From: Lomentospora prolificans
Taxonomy: Eukaryota > Ascomycota > Sordariomycetes > Microascales > Microascaceae
Direction of reading: 5' to 3'
DNA: 64,000 nucleotides
Assembly: GCA_029532625.1 (NCBI GenBank)
Contig: JARFXM010000005.1
Span: forward strand, 1,612,001-1,676,000
The position numbers and the translations under genes were made by a program. Each line of letters starts with the position of its first letter. Position 1 is the first letter of the stretch. The notes under the pieces are model-generated. The model had not been told where the DNA came from. It worked only from the letters and a program-made list of their open reading frames with translations, and searched no databases. This document shows positions 1-13,015 of this stretch, piece after piece.

Positions 1-3000
1 GGCGTTTCGCCCCAGAGGAAGCGACTGAGCAGGCTATCGATGACTTTTAAGTCTTCCAGCTAGACATGACGAAACGCAAAACAGAATTAACGCGGCGGGT
101 TCAGCAACTTTTTCCACCAAATGCAACTTCAGACATCGACGATCAGCTCTCCAGGGCAATCAGTCATTGTTTTTATTCGACTAGGAAGCGCTACACAAGG
201 ACGGCGAGTGCAATAAGCCGCAACACCGGGCAGCACTCTATTTTATTTCGTTGGAGGGCTCCTGGGGCGGAGCGACGGGTGACCGATATATTCGGGGGAG
301 ATCATCATGGCTCAATGGCGCCGGACGACGGGCATGTGCGTTTATGATATCCAGGTTGCTTTTTGGTTTTAGGATGAGTTTTGGACGATATAGAGTCCCC
401 AACTTATTTCACGACAGCATGCGATGGCTCTTTTATTCTTCTTACACCACCTCTTCCGAGTGTGGATGACGACACCAGCCAATTGGCCGACGAAAGCGGG
501 AGAAGGCCACCAGAGCCCCTCTTGTCGCAGAGCTGGTCCGTATTCCGTTTTACAGTGACGGCGAACACCTCATTCCCGTTGACGAAGTTTCTATTTTGTA
601 ATATGGCCAGAGACACCATGGCATTCAGGGGGTTTACCTACTACAAGTACAACAGGGGCATACACCATGTCTTGCATGTCAACACTTTCTTTTTGTACAC
701 ACATTATTCCATAGCATTTGAGAAAAAAAAAGTTGAAGATTTCAAAACTAACGACTGACGAGTCACACATCGCAATTATCGTGTTCATAATAGGGGCAAT
801 CGTCGCTGGGGCTGTCAAAGGACCAGGGCAGCTTGATTCGTAATTTGGCGTGATCCCAGGCCACCATGCCTCACATATCCCCAAACCCACTTGAGACTAT
901 AACAAAATTGCGCCCAGAAAATGCGCAGGTCTGAGCGCTCGGGTACGGCACCGGCTCGACTCTTGGATTTTCAAGCCGATTTTTTTGAAAAATTTACCCC
1001 GCCTGTGCCTCGTGGCTGGGGACGCTACGATCAAAGGGGAGGATGTGCGTTGCGCACCGACGGTGCTAGTTTCCCCTTGGAATAGCGTCATGTACCTGTT
1101 GCGAGAAGTCCAAGACAAACGCGAGACCTTGGTCGATGAAGAAGCAGGAAGGAAGGTTTTGGCCACGGAGATCGACAGGGCCCGCCATGGATATGGACGC
1201 TCCCCGGAACAGCGCCGAACCAGCCATTCGTCCACTGAGGTGAGAGGGGGGTTATCCGTAGAATTGTTCGCGACGAGATCCACCCACCTAGCGATTTGGA
1301 GGATCCTCGTGGTGAGGGCTACCAGTGGACTGTTCTGTGACTTCAATGCTAACGGGCTACTACTGTACAGTATGAGCAAATAATAGTGCTCCTTGGTGAG
1401 AGAGAGGGCTGGCCAGCCAGACATGCCCCACCTCATCTCGCGCAGTTTTTCAAAAAAGAGGTCCTGGCGTCCGTCTCGCTCACCTTCCAAGTAGGGCAGC
1501 CAAGCTAGTTTACTGTAAGCGGGTGGTCAGGTTAAAGACGCAATCCTTCACTAGCTCCTCCTTGATCGCGAGCTAAATGATCACTAGTATCTCTAGCTTA
1601 AAGGTGCATCCCCGGCTCTTTTTCCAACGATCGCGGAGGGGTTATCCTGGCATCTTTGCGAAGGGTGTTTGTCCAAGAATCGAGATGGAAATGAAATCTT
1701 CGCCCTAGCGCACGAATGTAAGCCCCCCCGTGCTTGTCAGCGACGGGCCTAGCCGTGAACTGGGGAGATTGGCGAATAGATGGGAAACGTCAGCTCGTCC
1801 ATGCTCGGCCGCCTTGGCCTGAATGGGTGGATTACTGGTTTCCAAGTGACAAAGCTGGGCGTACACTTTGAAAGATTGCCATCGGATCTTCCCTGACTGC
1901 TTGACCTCTCGCCGGCACCCGCGTTGGCTTCGGCTTCCCGCGTTCGATGGAGAAGGCCGGGCCAGCGTCGACGATCCAAGCTTTAGCCAGCGGATGAACC
2001 GGCCGTTTCATGGTCTTTCATACTGCCAGTCCATTCTGCCTAGAAAAGAACGAGAGGGTGTCTCATTCAATTGGCCTCCGAGGTCGAGGAAGTAGAAAAG
2101 GGTGGTTATCTCAGACTCAAGGTCCGTACAGGTGCGTGCTGATTCGGTGCAAATGAATCGATCATTGATGTTGTCAATATTGGGGTAAGTCAAGCGAATG
2201 CGGTCAGCCCCAACCGCCGCATTTCCTAAGAATCGGACGACTCAGCACAATCACGAAGCTCTAAGCGGCCCACCTCGCGTCCGTCGACACCAAGAGCCGT
2301 AGGATAAATCCTGTAGCGAGGTTCGCAGGGGTACAGAGTAGATAAAGGACTTTCTTTTAAAAAGTCCTGTCGGTAATTCAAGTGCCGCCGCGGTCTTGTG
2401 CGCTGCCGTTCCACGTGCACGATATGTGGTGCCCTCGTAAACTACATCTTGGTATATTGGTTGGCAGTTACAAAATACCACGCCTGGCTTCCAAAATAGA
2501 CCTGTAGGTGAGAAGGCGGTGGTCAGCCGCAATGGTGCTGTTAGTCTCCATCCCACAGTGTTTTCTGCTTGCCAGGCAAACAAGCCAGGCGCGTAGCTAC
2601 GGCAAAAACCGTGCTAGCACGCCAGAGATACTGAGGTGGAGCGGAGGATAGAAGTCGCATCCGGCCTAATCCGGAGGTCCGGCACGGCTCACACTTACAT
2701 TACGGCGTCGGGTGCTAGCATTAAGCCCTACGACTTTCTGTGGAGCGGCAGAATCCATACAGTCAAGCTAACCGTCAGTCCAGCTTACGAGACGAAAGCA
2801 ACAGGGAAAGGGGGGAATAGAAAAAAAATTGAACAAGAATAGCCGATCCATCAGTCGATCTTAAAATGATATCTGTGGGTCTTCCCTGGGGATCGAGGAA
2901 CGGCTTCAAGGATGGCCGAGTGTGAGAAAAGATGTGCCCAAATGGCTGGCCCATGTGTATGGGTGGGAACCAACTGGGGCTCAAGCCCGACATGCAAAAT

Positions 3001-3280
3001 ACGAATCCCAATTCCTCGTATTGGCCACTGGTCCGACATCCAGCACAGTGGCTGGGCCCGAAAATAACACAGAGCGAGCGTGGCGCCATACAAACACTGC
3101 CAGGCAGTGCCGCGATGCCAAGTCCTCCAGGATGCCCGTTTGTCTGGCCAGCCATGGAGGGGATCCCTTTGCATCTGTCAGACAACGTCATTGTCCCCAG
3201 TCAGTCGGTTGGCCATCCCTGACGCGACCGTTGATCAACACCACTGGGCTCATGTTAGGTGCCGCCGTGGCCCTGCATTT
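1..3280. other. Gene-poor left flank, no recognisable gene
   Basis: Many short overlapping open frames occur on both strands (longest about 197 codons on the minus strand at 897-1490), but none has a recognisable domain, signal peptide or family motif, and they overlap one another antisense. I see no tRNA, rRNA or transposase motif. It is probably intergenic or decayed sequence upstream of the cupredoxin gene. Confidence 0.5.
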
Positions 3281-3287
3281 TATAAAG
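3281..3287 (+). promoter_or_regulatory. TATA-like box upstream of cupredoxin gene
   Basis: TATAAAG lies about 200 bp upstream of the cupredoxin-like start codon at 3484. It is a plausible core promoter element, based on sequence match and position only. Confidence 0.35.
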
Positions 3288-3483
3288 GACAGGATTACCC
3301 CAGCTGGGTGGATGGAGGAGGCTGCCAGATCATCCTCGCATTGTTATTTTTCCTTCCCCTTCAAAACTGCAGCTTTAATCGTAGCAGATAATACAATCTA
3401 TCCATATAGGACTTAATCTCGTCAGGAACGAGTCGTTCGTCGCTTCTTCGTGGCAAATAAACCCAGTCAATAGAACCGCTAAA

Positions 3484-4332
3484 ATGCGCTATTCTCCCGC
3501 CATCCTCGCACTCTCGGCCGCCGTACCGGCGCTCGCTGATACAATCAAGATTACCGCGGGAGAGAACAACAGGTTCGATCCGGAGACCGTGACGGCCAAG
3601 GAAGGCGACACCATCGAGTTCCACTTCGGCCCCGGAAACCATAGCGTCGCTATGGGCGAGTTCGATAGCATCAACGGCCCCTGTGTTCCCGCCAACGAGG
3701 GTGGCTTCTTCTCTGGCTACTTCAACGTTGATTCTGGTGAAAGTGTAAGCGTGCTCCGAAACAAGCACTGGGGACATTTCCTGGAGGAGGTGATTTCAGA
3801 CTGCTCATATTTTTTATCGTCGCGTAGGACAAGGTCTTCCGAGTTAAGATCAACGATACCGAGCCGGTTGTCTTTTATTCGACGCAGGTACGTGGAAATC
3901 AGTCCTTCCCATTTCTTTTCCCCGTCCCGCTCCCGCCACCTCTTTCACCTCGTTGCGGCCTTGAGTTATACGCCACCACCACCACCTTCCGATGGAGGTG
4001 CCCTTCCACCCGACCGCGGAACCAGAATCGGTTGCTCACATCAAGCTCGATAGGACCGTGAGTGCTCCGAGGGCATGATTGGCGCCATCAATGTCGCTAG
4101 CGAGGACCAACTGAATGAGTACCGTGAAAAGGCCTCCTCTCTCAGCAACGCCGTTGCCCCGCGCAACGTATTTGGAGGCGAGGTCGCTGACGCCGATTCC
4201 TCGACCGACGACGATAATAACAAGGATGATGATAACAATGACGATAATAATGATGGTGAAGGCGCCGGTACCTCGGTTAGGGCAGGTCTCATCGGTGTTG
4301 GTGTTGCTGCGCTGGTCGCTCTGATGGTGTAA
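3484..4332 (+). CDS. GPI-anchored cupredoxin-like secreted protein, copper site apparently lost
   Basis: Three exons: 3484-3744, 3828-3887 and 4054-4332, giving 199 residues; both introns are GT..AG and the frame closes exactly. Residues 1-18 form a signal peptide. Residues 19-122 or so are a cupredoxin (plastocyanin-like) domain of the kind common in fungal extracellular proteins: FDPETVTAKEGDTIEF, then GNHSV (His53), GPCVP (Cys67) and a C-terminal CSEGMIGAIN block (Cys111, Met115). An Asp/Asn-rich spacer (about residues 153-174) and a hydrophobic tail with small residues before it indicate a GPI anchor, so the protein should sit on the plasma membrane or wall. Family members normally read FYC..HC..GM; here it reads FYS..EC..GM, so two of four type-1 copper ligands (Cys to Ser105, His to Glu110) are missing, while the Cys67-Cys111 disulfide is probably kept. 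Copper binding is therefore doubtful. Biological role unknown. Confidence 0.85.
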
Positions 4333-7253
4333 GCTGGCGAACAGCTCTCCTCACTCAGTATTGATGAGATTGCAGAGTCAGGGACCTGTGTGGTTGGGAT
4401 GGCAGTATACCCAGGAAGTGTGTGAGAAATTCCGCGCCTCTGTGCTCATCAAATTCTTAATGATATCGCCAGCTGATAATTTATCCTAATACATTGTTTA
4501 ATTCTTTCGGATGATTTCCTCTGTGATCCAACTCTGGCCTCGGCTCTTTTTTCCCGAGCCACTGGGACGAGGCAGGGAAGGTGCTGCTTGTCAAAGAGCT
4601 CGTCCATGCATGAAACCGGGCGCAGACACGACTATTAAGGTCCATGGATAGACGTCCAACTTTGGCTCATCAGCCTCAATTGCCGAATCGGGGTGTGTTT
4701 GGTGCAGCAGTCTGGCGCCCCTAATTGCAATTGAAGGGTCTGGATTTATCCTCATCTCGTATCCTAGATGACGTGCACGAACCCAAGCCTAAGCGACATC
4801 CAGTGGGAAGGAACACCCTTCAGGCCGAGGCCAAAGTTAGCGAGCTGCGCTCGGATGTTCACCATTCCCACATCTATCCTGATGAATACCTCGTGGGCTT
4901 CACATGTGCGGATAAATGTAAACACCAACCCTCTTTCACCCCACCCACTTCTTCGCTGCCTCACACCCAAACCGAGAATCTGGATATTGGCGTCAGTCGG
5001 ACGTTTGCGGCACAACAAACTAGCCCTGATGCATCGTGGTATATATTAGCTTCGCACTTTTACCAGTGTAATGGCCACTGGCCGCAGGCCACAGCGACTA
5101 GTCTGCTACTATTCTAAGATCTGCAAAAGACGGCCATGACCCCGAAACCCAACCATTAAACATTGAAGAAGAAAGGCGGCCTCTAGTCATCGACGCCCGC
5201 GTCTATGAAGTACGTCCACACCTCTGGTATCGATCCGAATCAGGCAGAAAGCGATTCAGCTCTCGAATGATTGAAACCCCTCTCCCTCACCCAATATTGG
5301 TCGTCCTCGTCCTGGGCCGGAACCAAACAAACGAATGCATTTCCGCCATTCATCCAGAGACGCAGTCGCCATTTTCCCCCAAACCTACCCAAAGCAGCCG
5401 AGGGGGTTCCTAATATAGTCCCTGTCGTAAACACCACCGTTCCCGTGGCCCCATAATTCTACTCGCTTTCGCGGTATTGGATATGCTATTAACCGTCACC
5501 CGTTAAATTTTCCGAACGCGGGAGCCCACTTCCCTTCCTCCACTGCCGACCCTTCTCCCCCAGCGTAGCATCCACCTCCAGCCCGCTAGCCCTTCTAGAA
5601 TCTCGTTTCGCGAGCGCGAGCGGGCGATCAAGGGGAAGGAAACGCAACTTAGACTGGTACAACATAAATGTCTTGAGTCAAGGTTCGCGAAGTGAAAGGG
5701 GCAGCAACATATCCCGAAGTCCATGGATGCGACCCAATAAGGAAGCAAATGCACTTGGAACATCAGATTCTTAGCTTTTGAGAAGCGCCACCCATTAATA
5801 ATGCCTACATCCCTTGGTGGCATTCATCACCTCTTCCCATCTCCACGCCCTTGGCTCCTCCTCTAATTTCGCTCGAGCCAAGTGCATGTGGCACTGACTT
5901 GCGCGGGTTTTGTCCAGATAATAATAGTGCGGCGCTACATATCCACTCTACTCGCCGGCGCCACGGCAGATTATCCGGCAGGCGGCACCGGGCAGAATCG
6001 ATAATTATATCATATAAGTCGATAGGCAAGACAGACACCTGTCACTCCGAGTCAAGGCCAGGGATCCTTGTACTGGATATCTATTTTGATCCTCGCTTCC
6101 TTATCACTAGTTAGAGCCGTCTCTTAAGCTTCGCTTGACGAAAGGTATATGGTTTTCGCCACATCCCCCCAACCTGAAAGGCTCTCTCACTCGGTTCATG
6201 TTGGCCGCTCTCATGGAATTGGCGGGACGCGTAAGTGTAACTAAAGTTGCTACTTCCTGATACACCTCTCTATGCTGTGGCCACTCAATTCGGTCTACTA
6301 GTTCTTGTGTACCGTTTTGTTCCCTCATCGGGAGATACCTTCGAGACCACGTAATCCGGGTATCCCAAGGTCAGCAGAGTGATAAAACGCCGTTGATATT
6401 GGCCATGTACACGGATAGTTCGTCGGCAAGCGAACAGCTCCAGTAAACGAAAGGGACACTTTGTTTTCTCTGTATACGCAATAGTTGACATTAAAAAAGC
6501 TATTCAGAGATGAGCTCGGGTCTCCGCACACAGTGGTGTTCGTGGGTTATTACCCTGGCGTGATGCGTGCGCAACTCTAGAGGCATCGCTTCGTCACACT
6601 CTACCGCGACGTTATACACCGACTTCCGCCGAAGATTGCATCTCTTATAAGCCTTCGGAGTAATAGGACCTCATTATTCGAGGCTTGCGCATTTCTGATG
6701 GCGGCATCTCTTACCGTGTGTGCATATTTACGCAACGCAGCTTTACTGTTGCTGGAGGTAGCTAGCTCCTAGAGTAATGGCTAAATTGAAACGATTTAAT
6801 AAAACTCTCTACTTACACACCTCTAAGCAAGCGTCCCAGCATTAGGGGAGAACGGTATTATCCCGGTCAGCATCATGGTGTCATGATATAAGGCTTGCCG
6901 GCTTGGAAACAGGCGTGTACTCCCTCGTTAATTCCGCTTCCGCCGTACTTAGGAGCCCAGTTCACGCACTGGTAGCCGGCCCTCCCTTACTGCTAGTAGG
7001 AGTAACGGGCATGTCCCAAACATTATGAATTCCCAGGATGTAATTACGCACGCTCAGGACGCAGGTATGGGCTAGCAAGTCCAAATCTGTGCATAGCCCC
7101 CGGCTATATATGGTTGGAGCTCTTCTCCCCTGAGCTTGGCGGTTTGCCGGGCTCATCCTTGCTCTTCTGTCTTGTGTTTTACTCCTATCATATCCCATAG
7201 ACTTAACCTCATTACCAACAATCTTCACCCTAGGGAGAGATTTTCTTAACGTC
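4333..7253. other. Intergenic stretch, no recognisable gene
   Basis: About 2.9 kb between the cupredoxin and GH45 genes. Only short frames (up to about 130 codons) without family motifs are present. The last 500 bp carry GGCTAAA at 6779-6785 and GGCTAG at 7070-7075, listed separately as possible XlnR-type sites. Confidence 0.5.
6779..6785 (+). promoter_or_regulatory. Candidate XlnR/Xyr1-type site upstream of GH45 gene
   Basis: GGCTAAA, the classical XlnR recognition sequence, lies about 470 bp upstream of the GH45 start. A second match to the looser GGCTAR consensus (GGCTAG) lies at 7070-7075, about 180 bp upstream. These short motifs occur by chance, so the call rests on position upstream of a secreted cellulase-family gene. 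Confidence 0.3.
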
Positions 7254-8220
7254 ATGGTGTTCAGGCATCTCATTGTCGCCTTGTTGGCTAGTGTTGCGGC
7301 GTCCCAGTCGAGATTGGCCAAGACCTACACTGGATGGAACTGGTACGTCATCTGCGTTTATTTTGGCCCCATTCTGACGTGGAATCGAGTCGCCTGCTAT
7401 CCTGGAACCTTGCTAACGTGTTGCTCTGTTTCTCAGCTGTAAGCCAACATGCGCAACAGTGTACAACACCAACCTCTGGAACACTCGGTATCACCGTCTT
7501 ATACCCTGCCCGCCAAAACTTGCATTTTAGGACTACCAGCTGACTTCTCGACAATATAGAGGAGCCATCAACGTTTGCGACAAGAATAATAACCGTCTCG
7601 ATCGTGAAGCGGGTCGAACCTCTCAGAGCACCTGCGAAGGCGCGACATCGGACACTGGCTTTCTGTGCGCCGATTATTCTCCTATTCCCATCTCCGAGGA
7701 CCTATCCTACGGCTTTGCTTTCCATATCGGCAACGACTTTACGGCGGAGAACCCTAATTGTTGCAAGTGTTTCGAGGTCCAGTGGGTTTCAGGTGCTGCG
7801 GGAGACAAGAATAAGAGGATGGTTGTTCAGGTCGTATCTCCGGGTGGTGCTGGAGGCGACGTTGTTGCCGGAGATTTGATCATCATGACCCCAGGTGGTG
7901 GCCTCGGACCTGTCGGAAGTGCCTGCAGGGCACAACACGGGTCAGGATATGACTGGTATGTGTACATCTCGGGCGTTGACCCTATTTACTTGCGCTTTTA
8001 CCCCATACAATTGTACTAACCTACGCTCACCAGGGGTGATGATTACGGCGGCATCACCGACGGGCCAAACTGCGACCGCATCCCTTCGGATCTACAAGGC
8101 GGCTGCTACTGGAGATTCAACTGGGCGGGTGGTAACATTAATGGATGGGAAGCCGTCTACAATCAAGTGGCCTGCCCATCTCGCCTGACGGATATTTCCG
8201 GATGTGCGGTGAATCCGTAA
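7254..8220 (+). CDS. Secreted GH45-family endoglucanase-like protein with Asp-to-Asn at the catalytic base
   Basis: Four exons: 7254-7342, 7437-7487, 7560-7955 and 8034-8220, giving 240 residues in a closed frame; intron 3 carries a perfect TACTAAC branch site. Residues 1-17 or so are a signal peptide and there is no CBM1. The rest matches the GH45 double-psi beta-barrel: CCKPTC (30-35), a Cys-rich core with NCCKCFEV, MVVQV, GDLIIMTPGGGLG (Asp152 at the catalytic acid position), YGGI, CDRIPSDL, GCYWRFNW and a closing VACP/GC segment. GH45 endoglucanases hydrolyse beta-1,4-glucan by inversion and carry a (T)RYWDCCKPSC signature whose Asp is the general base. Here exon 1 plus exon 2 read GW-Asn29-CCKP, so this Asp is Asn. 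It may be inactive, act by a modified mechanism, or be a lectin- or expansin-like relative. It sits 5 kb upstream of an AA9 gene. Confidence 0.88.
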
Positions 8221-9599
8221 ATAACGGACGACGCCCACCTTGTATGACTCTTGTCTCTTGGACAGGAAGCAGCATGTAGGATTTGGACGTGGTTGATTCT
8301 GGACAGCTTCTTTTCTGTATACTCCCGGCTCCAGGCATTTCACCTCGGAGTCGGTTCAACAAATTAATCACTGAACCGCAGGAAACTTGCGGTTTAACCC
8401 AACATATGACAGTTTGGTTTAGTTTAAACGAAATTTGTGGAATCCTACTCGGCCGCTGTATGGTACATATTACGCATGGGACGAAACAGAACGCTCAGCA
8501 ACGAGAGCACGGGCTCACGCCAAGTCCTTCCAGGCTAGAATTCTTCCGTGGCTATCGCATGTCTTTGGATGCACAACTCAATGGCTAACGACTATAGGTT
8601 GAGTCCAGGCTTGCTTCTTGACAGTCTAGGGTTGAAGGTTTTGCTCGCTATTAACTCTCCACTCTAGCTCCCGTATATTCCTGGACCGAGCTTATTCGTA
8701 CCAAAGAATTTGATTTTTAACCTACTAGGGGCTTGCTGTGATTTTATCGTTTGCAAGTAGGCATACGATCTCGTGCACCTACAAGGGTTCATTAAGTTTG
8801 TGCATAAAGGTAACAGTTCCTAAGTTCGCCTGGCTATGCTTCCCACTCCGAGACACCTCTCACGATTTGTCTTCTCCCAACCCGGACGCGCCGGGAAAAC
8901 GCGACAACGGGTGCGAATCTTGCTCTGAAAAAGTGTCTCGAGAAGCACAGCCCCCGAGCCCACACTGCCGCCCTTGCCAAACTGCTTCTCGGGCTGCAAA
9001 AAAGCGTACAAGGATTGCAAATTAAGTTTTTGGAGGATAGGAACAGGAACACATCACTCCTCGATTAGGGCAAGAAAAAAAAGTTGGAGGATCATGAAAC
9101 TAGAAGGCGATGCTTCCGCTAGGTTAGATTTTCGAAGAATGGGTTAGAAATCTAAGTACATTGTTGACTCAAGCCACTGCATGAATAGTGACGGGGTGGG
9201 ATATCATCGCACTCGTCGGGTTTCTTTTGGACTAGTCTCCAAAATTACTCCCTATTACATCTTGATTAAGTTCACATGTGCTTGCCTCATCTACCCGTTC
9301 ACTGAAAGATATGAATTATGTACTACTATATAATTATAGAGCAGACACATTAAGAGCTACAGTCATGTCCCACTTTACTGGTTTTCGAGTTTTCGAGTTG
9401 CTAGAAAATGAATCCTTAAACTGGAGAACGTTCACAACAAGGATGAAATCTAGGAAAGGGAGATAATAGTAACGGCTTCGCTAACGACGTAACCTTTGCT
9501 GATTGTTACCCTAGCCAAAGTCCCGTTGCAGCCAACAAGGGCGCGCTCGGAATGCAAAGTGTATTGGAAAACGCGTGTGTTCGTCTTCTTTCACGAGTG

Positions 9600-9823
9600 A
9601 TGGGAGTCGATCATTGGCTTCGTCAAGGTCATCTCCAGTGGTGACAACGAGGACCTCAACCTTCAGGGCCTAATCAACTGAAAAGGAATCGTGACTCTCG
9701 AGGAAGCCCACGTCCAGGGCGTGGCGACCATTAATGCTGATATAGAAATTTTCGTATACGCTCCCCTAATCTCGATGGCATGGATGATACTATGCTTCGG
9801 TAATGGTATAATTAGATATGATT
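9600..9823 (+). pseudogene. Possible gene relic (unrecognised)
   Basis: In one frame this reads about 74 codons interrupted by a single TGA near 9679, with balanced amino-acid usage (for example GFVKVISSGDNEDLNLQG before and GIVTLEEAHVQGVATINAD after the stop). A TGA also sits just upstream at 9598. I do not recognise the family. It could be a degraded exon of a lost gene or simply a chance open frame. Confidence 0.2.
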
Positions 9824-12800
9824 AGCAAAAGTTGTGAGTTTGAATAGATTCCACCCAACACCCAAATAAGCCTTTTGAAGGGGGGTCTGTTAACATCGGA
9901 GAGGAACTTAGGAGCAAACCACTGGAGCCCCTTCATTTCTTAACCATTTTCATCTGTGCCTACTATGATGCGATGTCAGCATACCAGAGATAGAGACAAG
10001 TGAAACTTCATTTCCTCTTTGCAGCAAGATGGCGACAGCACTTGTGAAAACAGCTTAGGTTGGTTCCATAAGTAGACACAAAGCCATAGGATAGTCCATC
10101 TTTCGATTGCATCATCTGTTACGATAACGGGATACCCTCATTTTGGGGGTTGTCGTTTCAGAGTCGCTGAATATTCGACTCGATATAGCATGATGAAGGG
10201 GAGACCCTTAAGAGGAGGCGTAAGGGCGTAACGCTAGTTGCAATTTATGTTACCTTGGGCTCTCGCAGCACTGCGTATCTATGCTAGACCGCCATATTGT
10301 GGAATAACGATAGGATTAACCTTGAGGAGGGCGTTACCAAAGGCCCTAGGGAGGAGAGTAGATCCATCCTCTTATGTCATGCAAAACTCCATATGGAAAT
10401 CCCACTGGAAAGATCCCAAAGGAGTATTGGCGTTGACATCTCGTGATGTTAACAGTTCCGGTGCCTTCTCGATAGAAGTTTCTGTTTCCCGGAGTCGTAG
10501 GCTAGTTGTGAAAGATTTTCAAGCGGTGGATGAGTATCCAATGGCCGTTCTCAGGGTTACTAAAAATTTGGGAGGGTTAGAAGAGTATCTCAAGTGAGAG
10601 AAGGATGCCTCGGCGTCTTTTCTGCCGATTATAGCGGACATGAGAACAACTCCGAGGTTCTGAGAAGTCCGTTGTGTGCGGTAGGAAGCAAGATTGAGAG
10701 ACTTAATGTTGAATGTGAAAGTGGGAGTGATAGTTGAAAAGAATAAAGAGGAAAGGATAGAGGCTTGGTTCGATCTCCGCGTCAAGCTTTATGATCGCCT
10801 GATGGGAATGAATGGCGAGCAGAGGCGGCTACCTTCAAAGACGAACTGTATTAGGACAATGTAGGTTTATAGGGAGTCATTCAACTCCCGTCATCCCAAG
10901 TTATCTTCCGTGATCCCTACCTCCCACTTTCTTCTCTTGGGTTTCTTATTAATCAAGACTAAGATGTCTCTTACCTCATTCTTCCATACAAAACAAGACG
11001 CGTTGCGAGTATCGTAAACATCAACTTCCCTCATAAGAATCCCCACACTCAGTATGTAACTCGGAACGCGCAGCCGGAGATTGTCTCCCTTTTCAGTGGA
11101 AGCATGGCGTCAAGTGAAGGGGTTGAATGGCTGTATTAGCCATGATGCAACTGGTCTCTATGTTTTTCGCACACGTGCCCTGCGGAGCCTGAAAGAACGG
11201 GCCCCGACAATCATAAGGTTGGACTCGCTTGCACCCGAAGAATGCCAGATGATCGAGAAAGGTTGATGGCTTTTCATTTCTAGGGTGATGTCCGATAGGT
11301 CGGGGTCACAAGCCGTGAGTAGGGGCATTCGGAGCCGGTAACATCTGGCCGATGGCCCAAACAATATCGATGTACGCTCATATTGTTTATATGTAAATCC
11401 CACGGCATTCAGCTGCAATACTAATGACGAACGTGACTGTAGAGCAGCACGGATGGCGGGTTTCCCTCAGTCACCCTAAGCCTAGTTTGAGACAGAGCGA
11501 GGGATCGAGCGCATGAGAAAGCAATTTCTAAGGGCATAATGGGCCAGCGGAGACACCGCTATAAATTAAGCTTATGTGGGGTGGCCCACGTTCTACACTC
11601 CCGCTGACCAAGTTAGTGATATCATAACTCAGGTTTGTAAAGAATATTCAGGTAAGAGTTGCCCTCCAATTCGAACTTGGGCCTGACTTAGGCCAATCTC
11701 TCGACAATATACACAGTTGATTCAGATGTTGGATGGGATATTGGATCTGCCCTCTGATTGCCTCAATGCGTGCTCGCATCACTCCCGTATTACCCGATTG
11801 GGAGGCCAACTTAAGTGAAACAGCAATTCAATTGGCTGACCACATTAAACTCACTTGCGTGTCTGGCTGATCTTTGACGACAAGAAGCTCGGTTTTCCAT
11901 TTTTCCACCAGTTAGGTGCCGTTATTCCTCTTTGCATCTCACGAAACCTCCTTCCTGGGGTTGCGCTGCCGTGTTGTGAACGTGGTTTCCTGGCTCCCCG
12001 CTAACCTAAGGTTTTCGCTTCCAAGCCTTGGGTCTGGTGGCGCTCGGAAGCGGAGACTTATAATCTCGACCACTATCCGAATATTGAAGGGGCTCTTTCA
12101 TATGTGCGTTCGCGACCTGGTCTTAAAGTGAGGGAGGGAGCTCCAGCTGCAAATTTGGCACGGCGACCCATCACCAGACTTCGACGGGTATGCAAGAGTG
12201 AAGCCCTCTATCTGAACAAAGTTAAAGCAGGGTGTGAAAATTCACTTCATTTCATGTTGATGTCATTGTGGGCTAGACTTGCTTACTCCCAAGGGCAGAG
12301 GTGGTCACTCTAGATTCTCTCGAGATGCGCTATATTCCAAACTATCCCAGCCGTAGTAGTTCTTTGCCATATTATATGGTATCTTGGCGCACTCAAAACA
12401 GAGGGCGTTTATGGTCTCTGTCTACCACTGGTCACGTTTCCTACGAGTGACATAACCTACGCAGTTTTGCTTTACTCCGTAGCAATCAGACCTCTCTGTT
12501 TCCGCCATCACTTTAGCGGGCGGCAGTTGGGCTAGTGGTGGTCGAAAAGGTGGCCGATGCCTCACTATCCGCCTCGCAAATCAAAGTGCCGCCCCAGGCT
12601 TGATGAAATTCCCCGATGCGCCAAGAACCTGGTCTATCTATTTGCTCCATCCTCACTCGTGGAGATACCTCTCCGTTCTTAAATGATTCTTATAGCCAAG
12701 TTCATATTATTTTATGGGGGCGCCTTAGGAGGACAAAAGTACTTCGGCATTGCCTGTGGTAAAAGGTTACACTGGGCTTCTCAGAAACGCTGGCTATCCA

Positions 12801-13015
12801 CGAGTATAATCGATCTTTTCTGGCTTTTCCACTGTGCCGTATATGCACTTTGAGGGGCGGGCCATTTCGCCGAATCAAGCCGCCTCTGGATATAAGACAA
12901 TATCTGGTTTGCCTCCACAGCCTCCTGCCTATGCACCCCGCATTCTGGAATCAAGGAACCGCATCTGGAGTGGTTGAATAGGGTTACTAGGCTCATGTGC
13001 AGTTGGCTAACCCTG

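Noticed and set aside
897..1490. 197-codon minus-strand frame and overlapping 132-codon plus frame near the left end
   Set aside because: Neither has a motif, signal peptide or plausible composition; they overlap each other antisense.
2922..3416. 164-codon plus-strand frame just upstream of the cupredoxin gene
   Set aside because: It overlaps other frames on both strands, lacks any family motif and runs through the TATA-like promoter region.
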